From positions 1 through 47,958 of the forward strand of contig CALBDR010000293.1 in NCBI GenBank assembly GCA_937927525.1: DNA of 47,958 nt, in the 5' to 3' direction. Position 1 is the first letter of the stretch. Every line of letters starts with the position of its first letter. The notes beneath the pieces are model-generated. The model was not told where the DNA came from. It saw only the letters and a list, made by a program, of their open reading frames with translations, and did no database searches. Of the stretch, positions 1 to 8,343 are shown piece after piece. Both the position numbers and the translations under genes were made by a program. Origin of the DNA: an uncultured Candidatus Melainabacteria bacterium (lineage in GTDB: Bacteria > Cyanobacteriota > Vampirovibrionia > LMEP-6097).

Positions 1-62
1 ACTTAAACTCCTATTTTAATTGAATACTTTATCTAGTTTAACGGGGAGGCTCCAAAGCTAAG

Positions 63-227
63 TTGATTCAGGAAAATATTATTAATTTCAAGATATTGGA
101 TAAAGAGTCTATTAATCATATAGAAAATTTTGGAAGGCAAGGTTCTTATGAAGAATTTCTAAAATTTGCCACATTGTTGAAGAGCAGATTAAACTTTATA
201 TCAAAGCCAGAACAAAAATTTGTTTAA
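63..227 (+). CDS. Small hypothetical protein or 3' end of a gene (54 aa)
   Basis: A frame is open from just after an in-frame stop at 39-41 and ends with TAA at 225-227. TTG at 63 is the first usual start codon. A GGGGAGG stretch at 43-49 lies upstream, but about 13 nt away, which is rather far for a ribosome binding site. The peptide is charged and probably helical, with no motif I recognise. Its main support is its end: it overlaps the stop of the opposing gene by 4 bp (TTAA), exactly as other convergent pairs here do. It may be the tail of a longer, frameshifted gene. Confidence 0.3.
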   Translation: MIQENIINFKILDKESINHIENFGRQGSYEEFLKFATLLKSRLNFISKPEQKFV

Positions 228-427
228 TAATACCTATACTCATCTTTTCTTTCAGCTTTACCAAAAAACTTCTTCAAGAAAGGCTCTGATTCTTTAAATT
301 TATGTTTATCAACTTGGTAAAAAGCATTGAAAATAAAGCCAATAAAAATTGACATAACGCCACACATAACAACTAGAAAAACTAAACCCTCAAAGATAGT
401 ATCGACTTTACCTTCAATTTCAAACAT
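224..427 (-). CDS. Small single-pass membrane protein (67 aa)
   Basis: Residues about 13-36 form one hydrophobic segment. A basic, charged C-terminal tail of about 30 residues follows. A GGAG ribosome binding site lies a few bases before the ATG. The start overlaps the end of the upstream small membrane gene by 8 bp, so the two are probably translationally coupled. I do not recognise the family. It could be a small partner of the neighbouring 80-residue membrane protein. Confidence 0.55.
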   Translation of the reverse strand: MFEIEGKVDTIFEGLVFLVVMCGVMSIFIGFIFNAFYQVDKHKFKESEPFLKKFFGKAERKDEYRYY

Positions 428-662
428 TTGAACTCTCCTTATTATATTTTTCCATAGACGTATACCCCCCTTCTATCATACAAGATCCAATATAAATCAA
501 CAATACAGATCCTAGAAAGCTCCAGCTAAAAAGAAGGGAAATATTATTTTCAATAAAAGCTAGAAGAACCATTTTCCCAAAAGGCACACAAAGAGCTATC
601 CCTAGTATCTTTAATACTTCAGCTCGATATTTTATATGCTCAGGAACGGGATTACTCACCAT
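420..662 (-). CDS. Small two-pass membrane protein (80 aa)
   Basis: There are two hydrophobic stretches, at about residues 15-35 and 43-62, with a short polar link between them. The N-terminus is polar and the C-terminus charged. The gene is the upstream member of a two-gene unit: its stop TGA lies inside the start of the 67-residue gene. No family is recognised. The paired organisation and absence of other neighbours on the strand suggest the two products act together, which is inference. Confidence 0.5.
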   Translation of the reverse strand: MVSNPVPEHIKYRAEVLKILGIALCVPFGKMVLLAFIENNISLLFSWSFLGSVLLIYIGSCMIEGGYTSMEKYNKESSNV

Positions 663-698
663 TCTAATTTTGACTAATTAATCTAAAAATTTTTAGGG

Positions 699-728
699 GT
701 CAAAATTCCGAAAGTTAAAATTCCGTAA
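699..728. repeat. Two-copy 15-bp tandem direct repeat
   Basis: The 15-mer at 699-713 is repeated at 714-728 with two mismatches; the shared core is AAAATTCCG. It lies just beyond the 3' end of lysS and before the small membrane gene pair. It could be a binding site or a chance duplication. No hairpin is evident. Confidence 0.5.
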
Positions 729-745
729 ATTATAGCAAGCCTAAA

Positions 746-2194
746 TTAAACCTGAGGCTTCATAGTAGGAAACGCAATAATATCTCGAATAGAAGCAGCA
801 TCAGTTAAAAACATAGCAAGTCTATCTATCCCAAGTCCCATTCCACCAGTGGGAGGCAAGCCATACTCTAAAGCTGTGATGAAATCTTGATCATAGATAT
901 GAGCTTCTTCATCACCTTCTTCTCTTTGCTTACCTTGCATTAAGAATCTTTCTTTCTGGTCAAGTGGATCAGTAAGCTCAGTAAAAGCATTTGCTGTCTC
1001 ACGACCATAAATAAACAATTCGAACCTTTCAACAAAACCAGCCTCACGCTTAGCCTTATCTCTATGTCTTTTAGCAAGTGGAGATATTTCCACTGGATAA
1101 TCGTATATAAAAGTAGGCTGGATCAAAGTTTCTTCGACATGAGCTTCAAAAGCTTCATTCAATTCAACGCCGAAAAGTTCTTTACCAGTAGCTTTCTTCA
1201 CAGCTTCCTGCATTGAAATTCTTTCAAATGTTTGTGAAAAATCAATTTCAGTACCTTGATATTCAAAATTCAGCTTACCTAAAACTTTTTCACAAACATA
1301 TTTAAGCATTCCTTCTGTCAAATCCATCATGCCTGTAACATCTGTATAAGCTTGATAAAGCTCAATACTAGTAAATTCAGGGTTATGCTTTATACTGATA
1401 CCTTCATTTCTAAAGATTCTGCCTATCTCATAAACTCTTTCAAAACCACCAATTACAAGCCTTTTTAAATGTAATTCTGTAGCGATACGAAGATACATAT
1501 CCATATCTAAAGTATTATGATGGGTAATAAATGGCTTAGCAGATGCTCCACCAGCTTCAGTGTTTAAAATAGGTGTTTCTATTTCAAGAAAATCTCTTGA
1601 ATCTAAGTAATTACGAATCTCTTGAATCATCAAAGCTCTTTTTCTAAGTCTTTCTTTTGACTCTGGATTAACTATTAGGTCTAAATACCTTTGACGATAA
1701 CGTGTTTCAACATCAGCGATACCAAGTCTTCTCTTTTTACCTTCGACAATTTCAGGTAAAGGTTGAAGTGTCTTAGAAAGTAGAGTAATTTTCTCAATAT
1801 CTAGGGTTATTTCCCCCCTAGGAGTTTTTCTTATCTTACCAGTGACGCCAATGTAATCACCTTTATCAAATAAGGGTAATAATTCTTTTAATTCTTCACT
1901 GCGAGTCTTAGCGTCTGAGAATAATTGTAATTTCCCATCTTCATCATAAAGATCAACAAACATCCAATCATTTCTCTGATTATGAACTTTGCCACAAACC
2001 GAGGCTGTAAATTCAGTTCTTTCACCATCTTCAAGATCTTTGAATTTTTCTTGAATTTCACCAGTCTTATGGCTTCTTTCAAATCCATACGGGTAAGGAT
2101 CAATTCCTTTTTCTTTTAATTTATCTAACTTCTCTAACCTTTGATCTCTAAGATTAGAGCTTGACTCTACTGTACTATCTTGTGTTTTAACCAT
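746..2194 (-). CDS. lysS: Lysyl-tRNA synthetase, class II
   Basis: Charges tRNA-Lys with lysine in the cytoplasm. The 482-residue protein has the N-terminal OB-fold anticodon-binding domain (about 60-165) and a class II catalytic domain. Motif 2 is seen as FRNEGIS followed by HNPEFT near residues 262-275. Motif 3 is seen as GMGLGIDRLAM close to the C-terminus. Length matches bacterial LysS (about 500). The ATG overlaps the stop of the upstream pilin-like gene by 8 bp (ATGGTTAA), so the two are co-transcribed and probably coupled. That is an unusual partner for lysS. Confidence 0.97.
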   Translation of the reverse strand: MVKTQDSTVESSSNLRDQRLEKLDKLKEKGIDPYPYGFERSHKTGEIQEKFKDLEDGERTEFTASVCGKVHNQRNDWMFVDLYDEDGKLQLFSDAKTRSEELKELLPLFDKGDYIGVTGKIRKTPRGEITLDIEKITLLSKTLQPLPEIVEGKKRRLGIADVETRYRQRYLDLIVNPESKERLRKRALMIQEIRNYLDSRDFLEIETPILNTEAGGASAKPFITHHNTLDMDMYLRIATELHLKRLVIGGFERVYEIGRIFRNEGISIKHNPEFTSIELYQAYTDVTGMMDLTEGMLKYVCEKVLGKLNFEYQGTEIDFSQTFERISMQEAVKKATGKELFGVELNEAFEAHVEETLIQPTFIYDYPVEISPLAKRHRDKAKREAGFVERFELFIYGRETANAFTELTDPLDQKERFLMQGKQREEGDEEAHIYDQDFITALEYGLPPTGGMGLGIDRLAMFLTDAASIRDIIAFPTMKPQV

Positions 2195-2684
2195 TATCTA
2201 ACGCTACTACTATACTAGGCTTTCCTTTAACTATACCAATTCCTGTAACTACAAACGCTCCCATCATCGGCTCTAGCTCTGGCTCTTCATCAATACCAGC
2301 TCTAAATGGTTTCGCTAAAGTTGCATTAGGTTCATACCCTACAGTCCCTGGTAAATCCTGCTCTGGATCGACCAAACCGTCAATCAATTCTACTGGCTCT
2401 TTCGTAAATGGGTTAAGAATTTTTCTAGTTGCCCCCAAATCTTCAACATCATATGAAGATTCTGGAATAACTCCACCAGTATCTACTGCTGAAATTTGGA
2501 TATTAGAAGCTAAAGCCTGAACAGATGCTATAACTTGAGCGTTCTTTGCTTTATCTTGAGCTTCCATTAAATTCGGAATAGCAATGGTAGCTAAAATACC
2601 GATAATAATGACTACAACCATCAGTTCAACAAGTGTCAAACCGCTTTCGGGTCTTCTTTCAAATCGTTTAACAATTCTTAACAT
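2187..2684 (-). CDS. Type IV pilin / type II secretion pseudopilin-like protein
   Basis: A class III prepilin signal is clear. A 15-residue basic leader ends in Gly, followed by LTLVELMVVVIIIGILATIA with the conserved Glu at mature position 5. The hydrophobic helix continues into an amphipathic stretch as in GspG or PilA. The 165-residue protein would be cleaved and N-methylated by a PilD-type peptidase and assembled in the inner membrane. The C-terminal part (residues about 60-165) is not recognisable. No pilin assembly ATPase is near, but a secretin lies at 10769-12394. The gene overlaps lysS by 8 bp. Confidence 0.85.
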   Translation of the reverse strand: MLRIVKRFERRPESGLTLVELMVVVIIIGILATIAIPNLMEAQDKAKNAQVIASVQALASNIQISAVDTGGVIPESSYDVEDLGATRKILNPFTKEPVELIDGLVDPEQDLPGTVGYEPNATLAKPFRAGIDEEPELEPMMGAFVVTGIGIVKGKPSIVVALDNG

Positions 2685-2855
2685 ATTACAGATACAATAA
2701 TAACACTTAAAGTGCTTAATATCTCTTTAGGGGGGGGAGACAATATTTAGATAAGATTCTGGGTCAATCATCAAGTTGATGCCACTTTTTATATATAATT
2801 GGGCAAGAAGTTATAAGGATCTTAATTAGTTATTGAAGATTAGGAAAGGGAAAAA

Positions 2856-3419
2856 ATGAATTCAAAATCAGTTGTAACACTGGACGTGATTAGTAATAGG
2901 TTAGATGCTATTGAATCCAAGATTGAAGCAAATTTTAAAAGTATAGGTTCACAGTTAAAAGAGCACACCAGAGCTCTTGCTTTTATTTCTCAAACCCTTG
3001 GCAAGACTGATTTAGTTGGTACATTGCCAAAAAGTACTTCAGATGCAATCGACGAAGTTGCAGATACCAGAACTCAGTATGAGAAATTAAGGGAAGAATT
3101 GTTTCTAAGTATGAATCTTGAGCTTAACGAAGAAAATAAGCGAAGTCCTATGGGTAAGGAGGTAGATGAATTCTTAACAAGAATGAGGCTGACATTCCTT
3201 AAGAGCAGACTTAATATTGCAGATGCACAGCCGTCAAAATTAATCCATGTCATGACCAGTAAATTCCCAAATGTCATGACTAATTTTGAAAGAATAGATA
3301 TGAAAGAAAAAGATTTGATTAAACAAATTAATGGCTTATTTACAGGCAATATTTATCAAGGTACTTACACCAAAGATTTAATCAAGAATATGTATAACAT
3401 TCTTTTAAACTGGGGATAG
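2856..3419 (+). CDS. Unknown cytoplasmic protein, coiled-coil-like (187 aa)
   Basis: A good ribosome binding site (AGGAAAGGG) precedes the ATG. There is no signal peptide or membrane segment. Residues about 8-48 look like a short coiled coil with heptad-spaced Leu/Ile. The rest is mixed helical and rich in Lys, Met and Leu. The stop lies 7 bp from the opposing permease stop. No family is recognised. The gene stands alone between two minus-strand genes. Confidence 0.6.
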   Translation: MNSKSVVTLDVISNRLDAIESKIEANFKSIGSQLKEHTRALAFISQTLGKTDLVGTLPKSTSDAIDEVADTRTQYEKLREELFLSMNLELNEENKRSPMGKEVDEFLTRMRLTFLKSRLNIADAQPSKLIHVMTSKFPNVMTNFERIDMKEKDLIKQINGLFTGNIYQGTYTKDLIKNMYNILLNWG

Positions 3420-3426
3420 AGAGACT

Positions 3427-4215
3427 TTATCTACCTTTACTTGAATAATAATCAGCAATTCTATTAAAGGATAAGCTGGTTAAAAAAATTAATAGTGCTG
3501 GAAATAATAAAAGCATAGGATTAGTTCTTATATACTGAAAAGAATCACCAGCAATGGTTCCCCAGCTAGTATTAGGGGGAGAAATACCAAGCCCAATAAA
3601 ACTCAAGGTACTTTCAGAAAGAATCGCACGAGGTAAAGTAAAACCAAGGCTTACTAAAATAAGAGTAGCAGCATTCGGAATTAAGTGCCTAGTAATAATT
3701 CCCCAGTGACTTAAACCTATTAAATAAGAGGCTTTTATAAATTCATCTTCTTTTAGTCGAATTAGTTCAGACCTAGTAATTCTAGCTATTTCCATCCAGT
3801 TAATAAAAGCAAGACCTATGACAATCGCTCCTGAGGAGCGAGAAAACATCAAAGAAATAATACTTAAAACTAAAAGATCAGGTAAAGAATAAATAAAATC
3901 GATAAATCTTAAAATAAGGAAATCGACTTTACCACCGATGTAGGCTGCACAAGCAGCAAGGCTAACCCCGATAATTAAAGCTATTGCTGCTGTAGAAAAG
4001 GCTATAGACAAACTAGTTTGTGCACCTCTAATAAGTCTTACTAAAATATCTCGCCCTAAAGCATCAGTTCCTAAAAAGTGAATTAAGCTCGGTGGATCTA
4101 AAATTTCATTAATATTAATGCTTACATGGTCATAAATAAAGACATTCGGAAAGAACGCATAGAATAGAGATGCACAGCTAATAAATATTAAAAAACTTAT
4201 AGATAGTATTAGCAA
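3427..4215 (-). CDS. ABC transporter permease, OppC/DppC family
   Basis: Inner-membrane permease of a peptide/nickel-type ABC importer. The 262-residue protein has an N-terminal membrane segment, then GTDALGRDILVRLI and several transmembrane helices. The cytoplasmic coupling loop reads EFIKASYLIGLSHWGIITRHLIPN, typical of this family (quoted region spans about residues 158-181; key residues are the A-x-x-x-G spacing). A TTG start is favoured: TATAAT at 4225-4230 sits 9 nt upstream with TGC before it and no Shine-Dalgarno. No OppB, ATPase or binding protein is in the window, so it is an orphan here. Confidence 0.85.
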   Translation of the reverse strand: MLILSISFLIFISCASLFYAFFPNVFIYDHVSININEILDPPSLIHFLGTDALGRDILVRLIRGAQTSLSIAFSTAAIALIIGVSLAACAAYIGGKVDFLILRFIDFIYSLPDLLVLSIISLMFSRSSGAIVIGLAFINWMEIARITRSELIRLKEDEFIKASYLIGLSHWGIITRHLIPNAATLILVSLGFTLPRAILSESTLSFIGLGISPPNTSWGTIAGDSFQYIRTNPMLLLFPALLIFLTSLSFNRIADYYSSKGR

Positions 4216-4234
4216 ATTAATCTTATTATAGCAA

Positions 4235-5215
4235 TCAAATTGTTGGCAGTGGGAAACGTGTTTTTTCTTCTATTACCTCTAAAGTTTTAATTAAATTACA
4301 AGTGTAGTATTCACTACTGCCATCATCTTCAGAGTGAGTATAATTAGGGTCAGAAACTAGCTTCCTAATCAAAACATCAATCAATTTTTCTGGTGCAGAA
4401 GCACCAGAACTTATACCAATAGTGATATCAGAAATATCCCCCATCTCTTCTAACACATTAAATGAATCAGGATCTGAAACGAGATTAACTTTCTTATTTG
4501 CTTTTTCTGCAAGCTCTACCAGCCTGAGAGTATTTGAAGAATTATTGCTACCGATAATTAAAATATGATCACAGTGTTGAATTAATTCTTTTACTGCATC
4601 TTGACGGTTTTGAGTAGCGTAACAGATGTCATCAGCTTTAGGGAATTGGATATTCGTAAATTTTTCTTTTAAGCTAGTTGTAATTTCTGATGTGTCATCA
4701 ACAGATAGTGTTGTTTGAGTACATACAACTACATCAGAATCCCTTTCCAGATTAAGATTCCCAACATCCAAACTATCTTCAACCAGATAAATATTGTCTT
4801 TAGCATATCCCATAGCGCCAATTACCTCTTGGTGTCCCTTATGACCAATATAAACAATATTTTTATTTTGCTTTACAGCTTTATGGATTTCTTTATGGAC
4901 TTTAGTGACTAAAGGGCAAACCGCATCAATAAAGAATATTCCTCTTTCTCTAGCAGCTTGAATTACAGCTGGATCGGTACCATGAGCTGAGAAAATCAAT
5001 TTAGCATTATCTGGAACCTCACTGAGTTTTTCGATAAACATCACCCCCCTGTCTTTAAAATCATTAACAACATGATGGTTGTGCACAATTTCATGGCGGA
5101 CATGAATAGGCGCTCCATATATCTCTAAAGCTTTATCAACGATATCGATAGCTCGGTCAACCCCAGCACAAAAGCCCCTAGGGCTTGCAAGTATAATTTG
5201 TCTAGGTTTTTTCAC
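4235..5215 (-). CDS. ispH: 4-hydroxy-3-methylbut-2-enyl diphosphate reductase
   Basis: Last step of the MEP pathway: reduces HMBPP to IPP and DMAPP using a [4Fe-4S] cluster. The three cluster cysteines are visible in PRGFCAGVDRAI (N-terminus), DAVCPLVTKVH (about residue 100) and DDICYATQNRQ (about residue 196). Length 326 is normal. The start is GTG at 5215: a TACTAT -10 box at 5223-5228 lies 7 nt upstream, predicting a leaderless mRNA. The promoter region is shared with the divergent AEC transporter. A prenyl synthase at 46 kb uses its products. Confidence 0.95.
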   Translation of the reverse strand: MKKPRQIILASPRGFCAGVDRAIDIVDKALEIYGAPIHVRHEIVHNHHVVNDFKDRGVMFIEKLSEVPDNAKLIFSAHGTDPAVIQAARERGIFFIDAVCPLVTKVHKEIHKAVKQNKNIVYIGHKGHQEVIGAMGYAKDNIYLVEDSLDVGNLNLERDSDVVVCTQTTLSVDDTSEITTSLKEKFTNIQFPKADDICYATQNRQDAVKELIQHCDHILIIGSNNSSNTLRLVELAEKANKKVNLVSDPDSFNVLEEMGDISDITIGISSGASAPEKLIDVLIRKLVSDPNYTHSEDDGSSEYYTCNLIKTLEVIEEKTRFPLPTI

Positions 5216-5222
5216 AGAATTA

Positions 5223-5232
5223 ATAGTACTAT
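5223..5232. promoter_or_regulatory. Palindromic ATAGTACTAT between divergent ispH and AEC genes
   Basis: A perfect 10-bp palindrome supplies a TACTAT -10 hexamer on each strand. On the minus strand it lies 7 nt before the ispH GTG. On the plus strand it lies 20 nt before the AEC GTG, leaving a short leader that carries a GGGAG ribosome binding site. The two promoters therefore appear to overlap and could exclude each other. Confidence 0.5.
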
Positions 5233-5252
5233 CTGAAATACGGGAGAGTAAA

Positions 5253-6203
5253 GTGCAAGACTTTATATTATTTAAAAACTTACTATTAAAGATACTACCA
5301 CTCTATCTAATTACTTTAATCGGCTATATAAGTGGTAAATTCCTCGAGATTGATAGAAAAAGCATAGCTTTAGTAATTATGTACATTATTGCTCCTGTAG
5401 TTTTTTTTACTGGAATCGCCCATGATAATATCCCTATAAAAAACCTCACTATATCCGCCTTCGTATTTTCAACCTGCGCAATTCTTGCTTTGATTTTTTT
5501 AGGCTTAGGGTCTTTGATCTGGAAAGATTCAACAAAAAACATATTAGCCCTTTGTTCAAGTTCAGGAAATATGGGTTATTTTGGAATCCCAGTTGGTTTA
5601 GCAATATTTGGCACTAAGGCTTTAGGGACTTTAATAATGGCAATGCTTGGAATCATAATATTCCAAAACTCCTTAGCATTTTTTATTGCAGCTAATGGCA
5701 AATATAATTTTATTAAAAGCTTACAGAGAACTCTTTTAGTTCCTAATATTTATGCAGTTGCTCTTGCCTTTTGGCTAAACAGTTTCATCGACTTTAAGAA
5801 TCTTCAAGGCTTTTGGGCAAAGACTTTTGACTTAGCAAAAGATTTCACAGGTGCTTACAGTATACTTGGAATGCTTATAGTAGGCTTTAGCTTATCCCAA
5901 ATAAAAAGCATCACTGTTGATAAAAAAACTTGGCTATTTTTATCACTAAGCCTGATTGCAAAATTTATAGCTTTTCCATTATTAACATATTTATTTATCC
6001 TTGTAGATAAACATAATTTTCACTTATTTAATAATAGAATTTATAATATCTTGTTAATGCTTTCTCTAGCACCGATTCCAGCTAATGCAGTGGTAATAGC
6101 TTCAACCTTAAAACTCAATACTGACATGATTTCAATTGCAGTTTTAGTAAGCAACATCTTCGCACTTTTTCTAATACCTTTACTACTAGTGATAATTAAT
6201 TAA
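5253..6203 (+). CDS. AEC-family transporter (auxin efflux carrier/malonate type)
   Basis: A 316-residue integral membrane protein with about ten hydrophobic helices and the AEC-family layout, including the central NMGYFGIPVGLAIFG stretch (about residue 107-121). Members move small organic anions or related solutes; the substrate here cannot be read from sequence. Start GTG at 5253 is supported by GGGAG 8 nt upstream. It is divergent from ispH and its stop overlaps the opposing flagellin stop by 4 bp (TTAA). Confidence 0.85.
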   Translation: MQDFILFKNLLLKILPLYLITLIGYISGKFLEIDRKSIALVIMYIIAPVVFFTGIAHDNIPIKNLTISAFVFSTCAILALIFLGLGSLIWKDSTKNILALCSSSGNMGYFGIPVGLAIFGTKALGTLIMAMLGIIIFQNSLAFFIAANGKYNFIKSLQRTLLVPNIYAVALAFWLNSFIDFKNLQGFWAKTFDLAKDFTGAYSILGMLIVGFSLSQIKSITVDKKTWLFLSLSLIAKFIAFPLLTYLFILVDKHNFHLFNNRIYNILLMLSLAPIPANAVVIASTLKLNTDMISIAVLVSNIFALFLIPLLLVIIN

Positions 6204-7102
6204 GGCAGTATATTTAATGCAACACTATTAATGGAGTTTGCTTGAGTTAACATTGAGCCAGCAGCATTTTGTCTAATTTGTTCTCTTGCAATTTTAGCAG
6301 TAGCTGAAGCGAGATCAGAATCATAAACACTTGACCTTAAAATTTTTGCACCTTGTGCCAAAACACTTTGAAATTGCTCTTGCGCTTGAAGTACATTCAT
6401 ATCAGAAGATGTTTCAGTTAGCATTCTTTCGACATTATTTAACATAACATCAAGATCTGCTAGAGTTCCACTTTTCCCAAATGTTAAACCATCTTCAGCA
6501 GCAACTGAATTAGAACCAATATTAAAAGCATTTAACGCAGTCAAAACTCCTTCACCAAGAGAACCATTGGCAGTACTTGAAATAGAAATTTCAACACCTC
6601 TTCCAGCTGTTCCGTTAGTCTCTAAATCTAAGCTCAGGGTATCTGAATCTTCAACACCAAAAAGTATATTAATATCTCGATTCCCACTAAATAAATCAAT
6701 ATCGTTAAAACTAGTATTCTCTGCTATCTCATTAATCACTTCAATACTTCTCACGACATCTCTTTGCATTGCGGCAAGCTCATCTTCAGCATAAGTTGAA
6801 TTTCCAGCCCTAATTGCGATTTCTTTAATATTGTTGAGTTCTTCTTTAACGGCATTAAGGCCTGAGAAGACAGTATCAACGAGAGACATACCTTGGGCAA
6901 TATTTCTTTGTGAATTATCAGTACTTCTAACTACTGTATCAATACCAGCAGCAATCGATAAACCTGCAGCATCATCACCAGGTTTATTAATTCTTAGCCC
7001 AGTACTAACTTCTTTAGTAGCTTTGCTTATATTCATACTCGTTTGATTGAAAGTACGAAGAGCTAAAGAACTAGTCATATTTGCATTTATAGAAATTGTC
7101 AT
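6200..7102 (-). CDS. Flagellin (first copy, 300 aa)
   Basis: Filament subunit exported by the flagellar type III apparatus. The conserved D0/D1 N-terminus is seen (MTISINANMT, then TGLRINKPGDDAAGLSIA near residue 53-70). The C-terminal D0/D1 ends AGSMLTQANSINSVALNILP; the middle is short, so the variable domain is minimal. A sigma-28 promoter lies at 7126-7152 and GAGG before the ATG serves as ribosome binding site. It differs clearly from the neighbouring flagellin, so the pair is not a recent duplication. No FliS, FliD or CsrA gene is adjacent. Confidence 0.95.
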   Translation of the reverse strand: MTISINANMTSSLALRTFNQTSMNISKATKEVSTGLRINKPGDDAAGLSIAAGIDTVVRSTDNSQRNIAQGMSLVDTVFSGLNAVKEELNNIKEIAIRAGNSTYAEDELAAMQRDVVRSIEVINEIAENTSFNDIDLFSGNRDINILFGVEDSDTLSLDLETNGTAGRGVEISISSTANGSLGEGVLTALNAFNIGSNSVAAEDGLTFGKSGTLADLDVMLNNVERMLTETSSDMNVLQAQEQFQSVLAQGAKILRSSVYDSDLASATAKIAREQIRQNAAGSMLTQANSINSVALNILP

Positions 7103-7125
7103 TTTGTTTCATCCTCTTACCCCCT

Positions 7126-7152
7126 TTATCGGTCAAATAGATGATTTCTTTA
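7126..7152 (-). promoter_or_regulatory. Sigma-28 (FliA) promoter of flagellin copy 1
   Basis: On the minus strand the sequence reads TAAA, 15 nt, then ACCGATAA. This matches the established sigma-28 pattern (TAAA-N15-GCCGATAA) at all but one position. It lies 23 nt before the flagellin ATG. Confidence 0.88.
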
Positions 7153-7166
7153 ACAAAAATCCTAAA

Positions 7167-7178
7167 TAATCTAGATTA
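7167..7178. repeat. 12-bp palindrome between the flagellin genes
   Basis: TAATCTAGATTA is a perfect palindrome 15 bp upstream of the -35 element of flagellin copy 1. It may be a regulator site or chance in AT-rich DNA. Confidence 0.35.
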
Positions 7179-7204
7179 TATTGACTAGGAATAGCACAAA
7201 AGGT

Positions 7205-8122
7205 CTACGGTATTAGGTTGAGAGCGATTCCGCCTTGAGAGTTAGCTTGACTTAATAAAGAAGCTGCTGAGTTTTGTACTAACTGAGACTTAATTAAATT
7301 TGAACTTTCTGCAGCAAAATCAGTATTGTAAATATTTGAATGAACTTTACTCATTCCGATAGCAAAACCTTCTTGATAATCCATACGGGAATTCAAAGCA
7401 TTTTCATAGCCACCAATCTCAGATCTCATTCTACTTACATTATCGATCATTTGATCAATATCAGCTAGTTCTATATTATCTGTACCATTTGTCGCACCAT
7501 CATATGCATTAACTGTTGTTGAACCAACATTAAATTGATCGAGTGTCATTGTTGCAGTAATTCCCTCAGTAATAGAACCTTGGTTTGAATGTGTACTACC
7601 TACACTTATTAGCACTCCAGTATTAGCAGCAAGATTAGCCTGTAAATCAAAAGTTAGTGTATCTCCATCTTCGACACCGACCTGTAAAGTCCTATTAGAA
7701 ACCCCATCTAATAAATTCATACCGCTGAAAGAAGTATTTTGAGCAATATTATCTATAATCCCAACCCTTTCAACGATTTCTCTTTGCATTGATGCCAGTT
7801 CATCTTCAGAATAAACTCCATTTTTAGCTTGCATTGAAATCTCTCGAATCCTTTGCAATTCATCTGTTACTGAACCAAGTGCTGCATCCATAGTCTGCAA
7901 CATAGACACGCCATCACCTATGTTCTTCTTGGCATTAGTAGTACTTCTTAGAAGTGTCTCAAAACCTTTTGAGATACTAAGCCCAGCAGCATCATCTGCA
8001 CCTTTATTGATCCTGATCCCTGTTGCCAACTTATTTGTTGAATCCGCAACATTTTTAGTTGAATTGTAAAATGTTCTCTGAGAAAACATTGCACTAGTAT
8101 TTGTATGTAAAGAAATTGACAT
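7205..8122 (-). CDS. Flagellin (second copy, about 305 aa)
   Basis: Second filament subunit with conserved ends: MSISLHTNTSAM, ATGIRINKGADDAAGLSISK, and a C-terminus ending ALNLIP. The central domain is again short. I place the start at ATG 8122, where GGGGGTGG forms the ribosome binding site. An in-frame GTG at 8131 would add three residues not typical of flagellins. It has its own sigma-28 promoter, so the two flagellins can be transcribed independently, although read-through from this copy into copy 1 is possible. Confidence 0.95.
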   Translation of the reverse strand: MSISLHTNTSAMFSQRTFYNSTKNVADSTNKLATGIRINKGADDAAGLSISKGFETLLRSTTNAKKNIGDGVSMLQTMDAALGSVTDELQRIREISMQAKNGVYSEDELASMQREIVERVGIIDNIAQNTSFSGMNLLDGVSNRTLQVGVEDGDTLTFDLQANLAANTGVLISVGSTHSNQGSITEGITATMTLDQFNVGSTTVNAYDGATNGTDNIELADIDQMIDNVSRMRSEIGGYENALNSRMDYQEGFAIGMSKVHSNIYNTDFAAESSNLIKSQLVQNSAASLLSQANSQGGIALNLIP

Positions 8123-8154
8123 TATTTCCACCCCCTATTCATTTGTACTAATAT

Positions 8155-8181
8155 CTATCGGCTATTTAGTCTAGATCTTTA
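8155..8181 (-). promoter_or_regulatory. Sigma-28 (FliA) promoter of flagellin copy 2
   Basis: The minus strand reads TAAA, exactly 15 nt, then GCCGATAG, matching the sigma-28 consensus except for the last base. It lies 32 nt before the ATG at 8122. The same spacing is found for copy 1. Confidence 0.9.
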
Positions 8182-8198
8182 ATACTATTTATATTTTT

Positions 8199-8238
8199 TT
8201 GATTAAAGATTTTTTATATCTTTAATCAATTTTTCTTC
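8199..8238 (+). repeat. 12-bp perfect inverted repeat, terminator-like
   Basis: TTGATTAAAGAT at 8199-8210 is the exact complement of 8218-8229, with a 7-nt loop. On the plus strand a T-rich tract follows (TTTTTCTTC), as in an AT-rich terminator. No plus-strand gene precedes it, however. It sits 17 bp upstream of the copy 2 sigma-28 promoter and may instead be a regulatory site. The rest of the 220-bp gap shows nothing else. Confidence 0.45.
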
Positions 8239-8343
8239 AATAAGATATTTTCTACTTTTAGATAAACCAGAAAAATACTTAATTTAAAAAGAAGAAAACA
8301 TTGCTTTTGCTTGTGAAATAGTACCTGATAGATTACCGAAAAA

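Noticed and set aside
8129..8131. GTG start three codons upstream in flagellin copy 2
   Set aside because: It lies within the ribosome binding site of the ATG at 8122, and flagellins normally begin at that MSISLHTN position.
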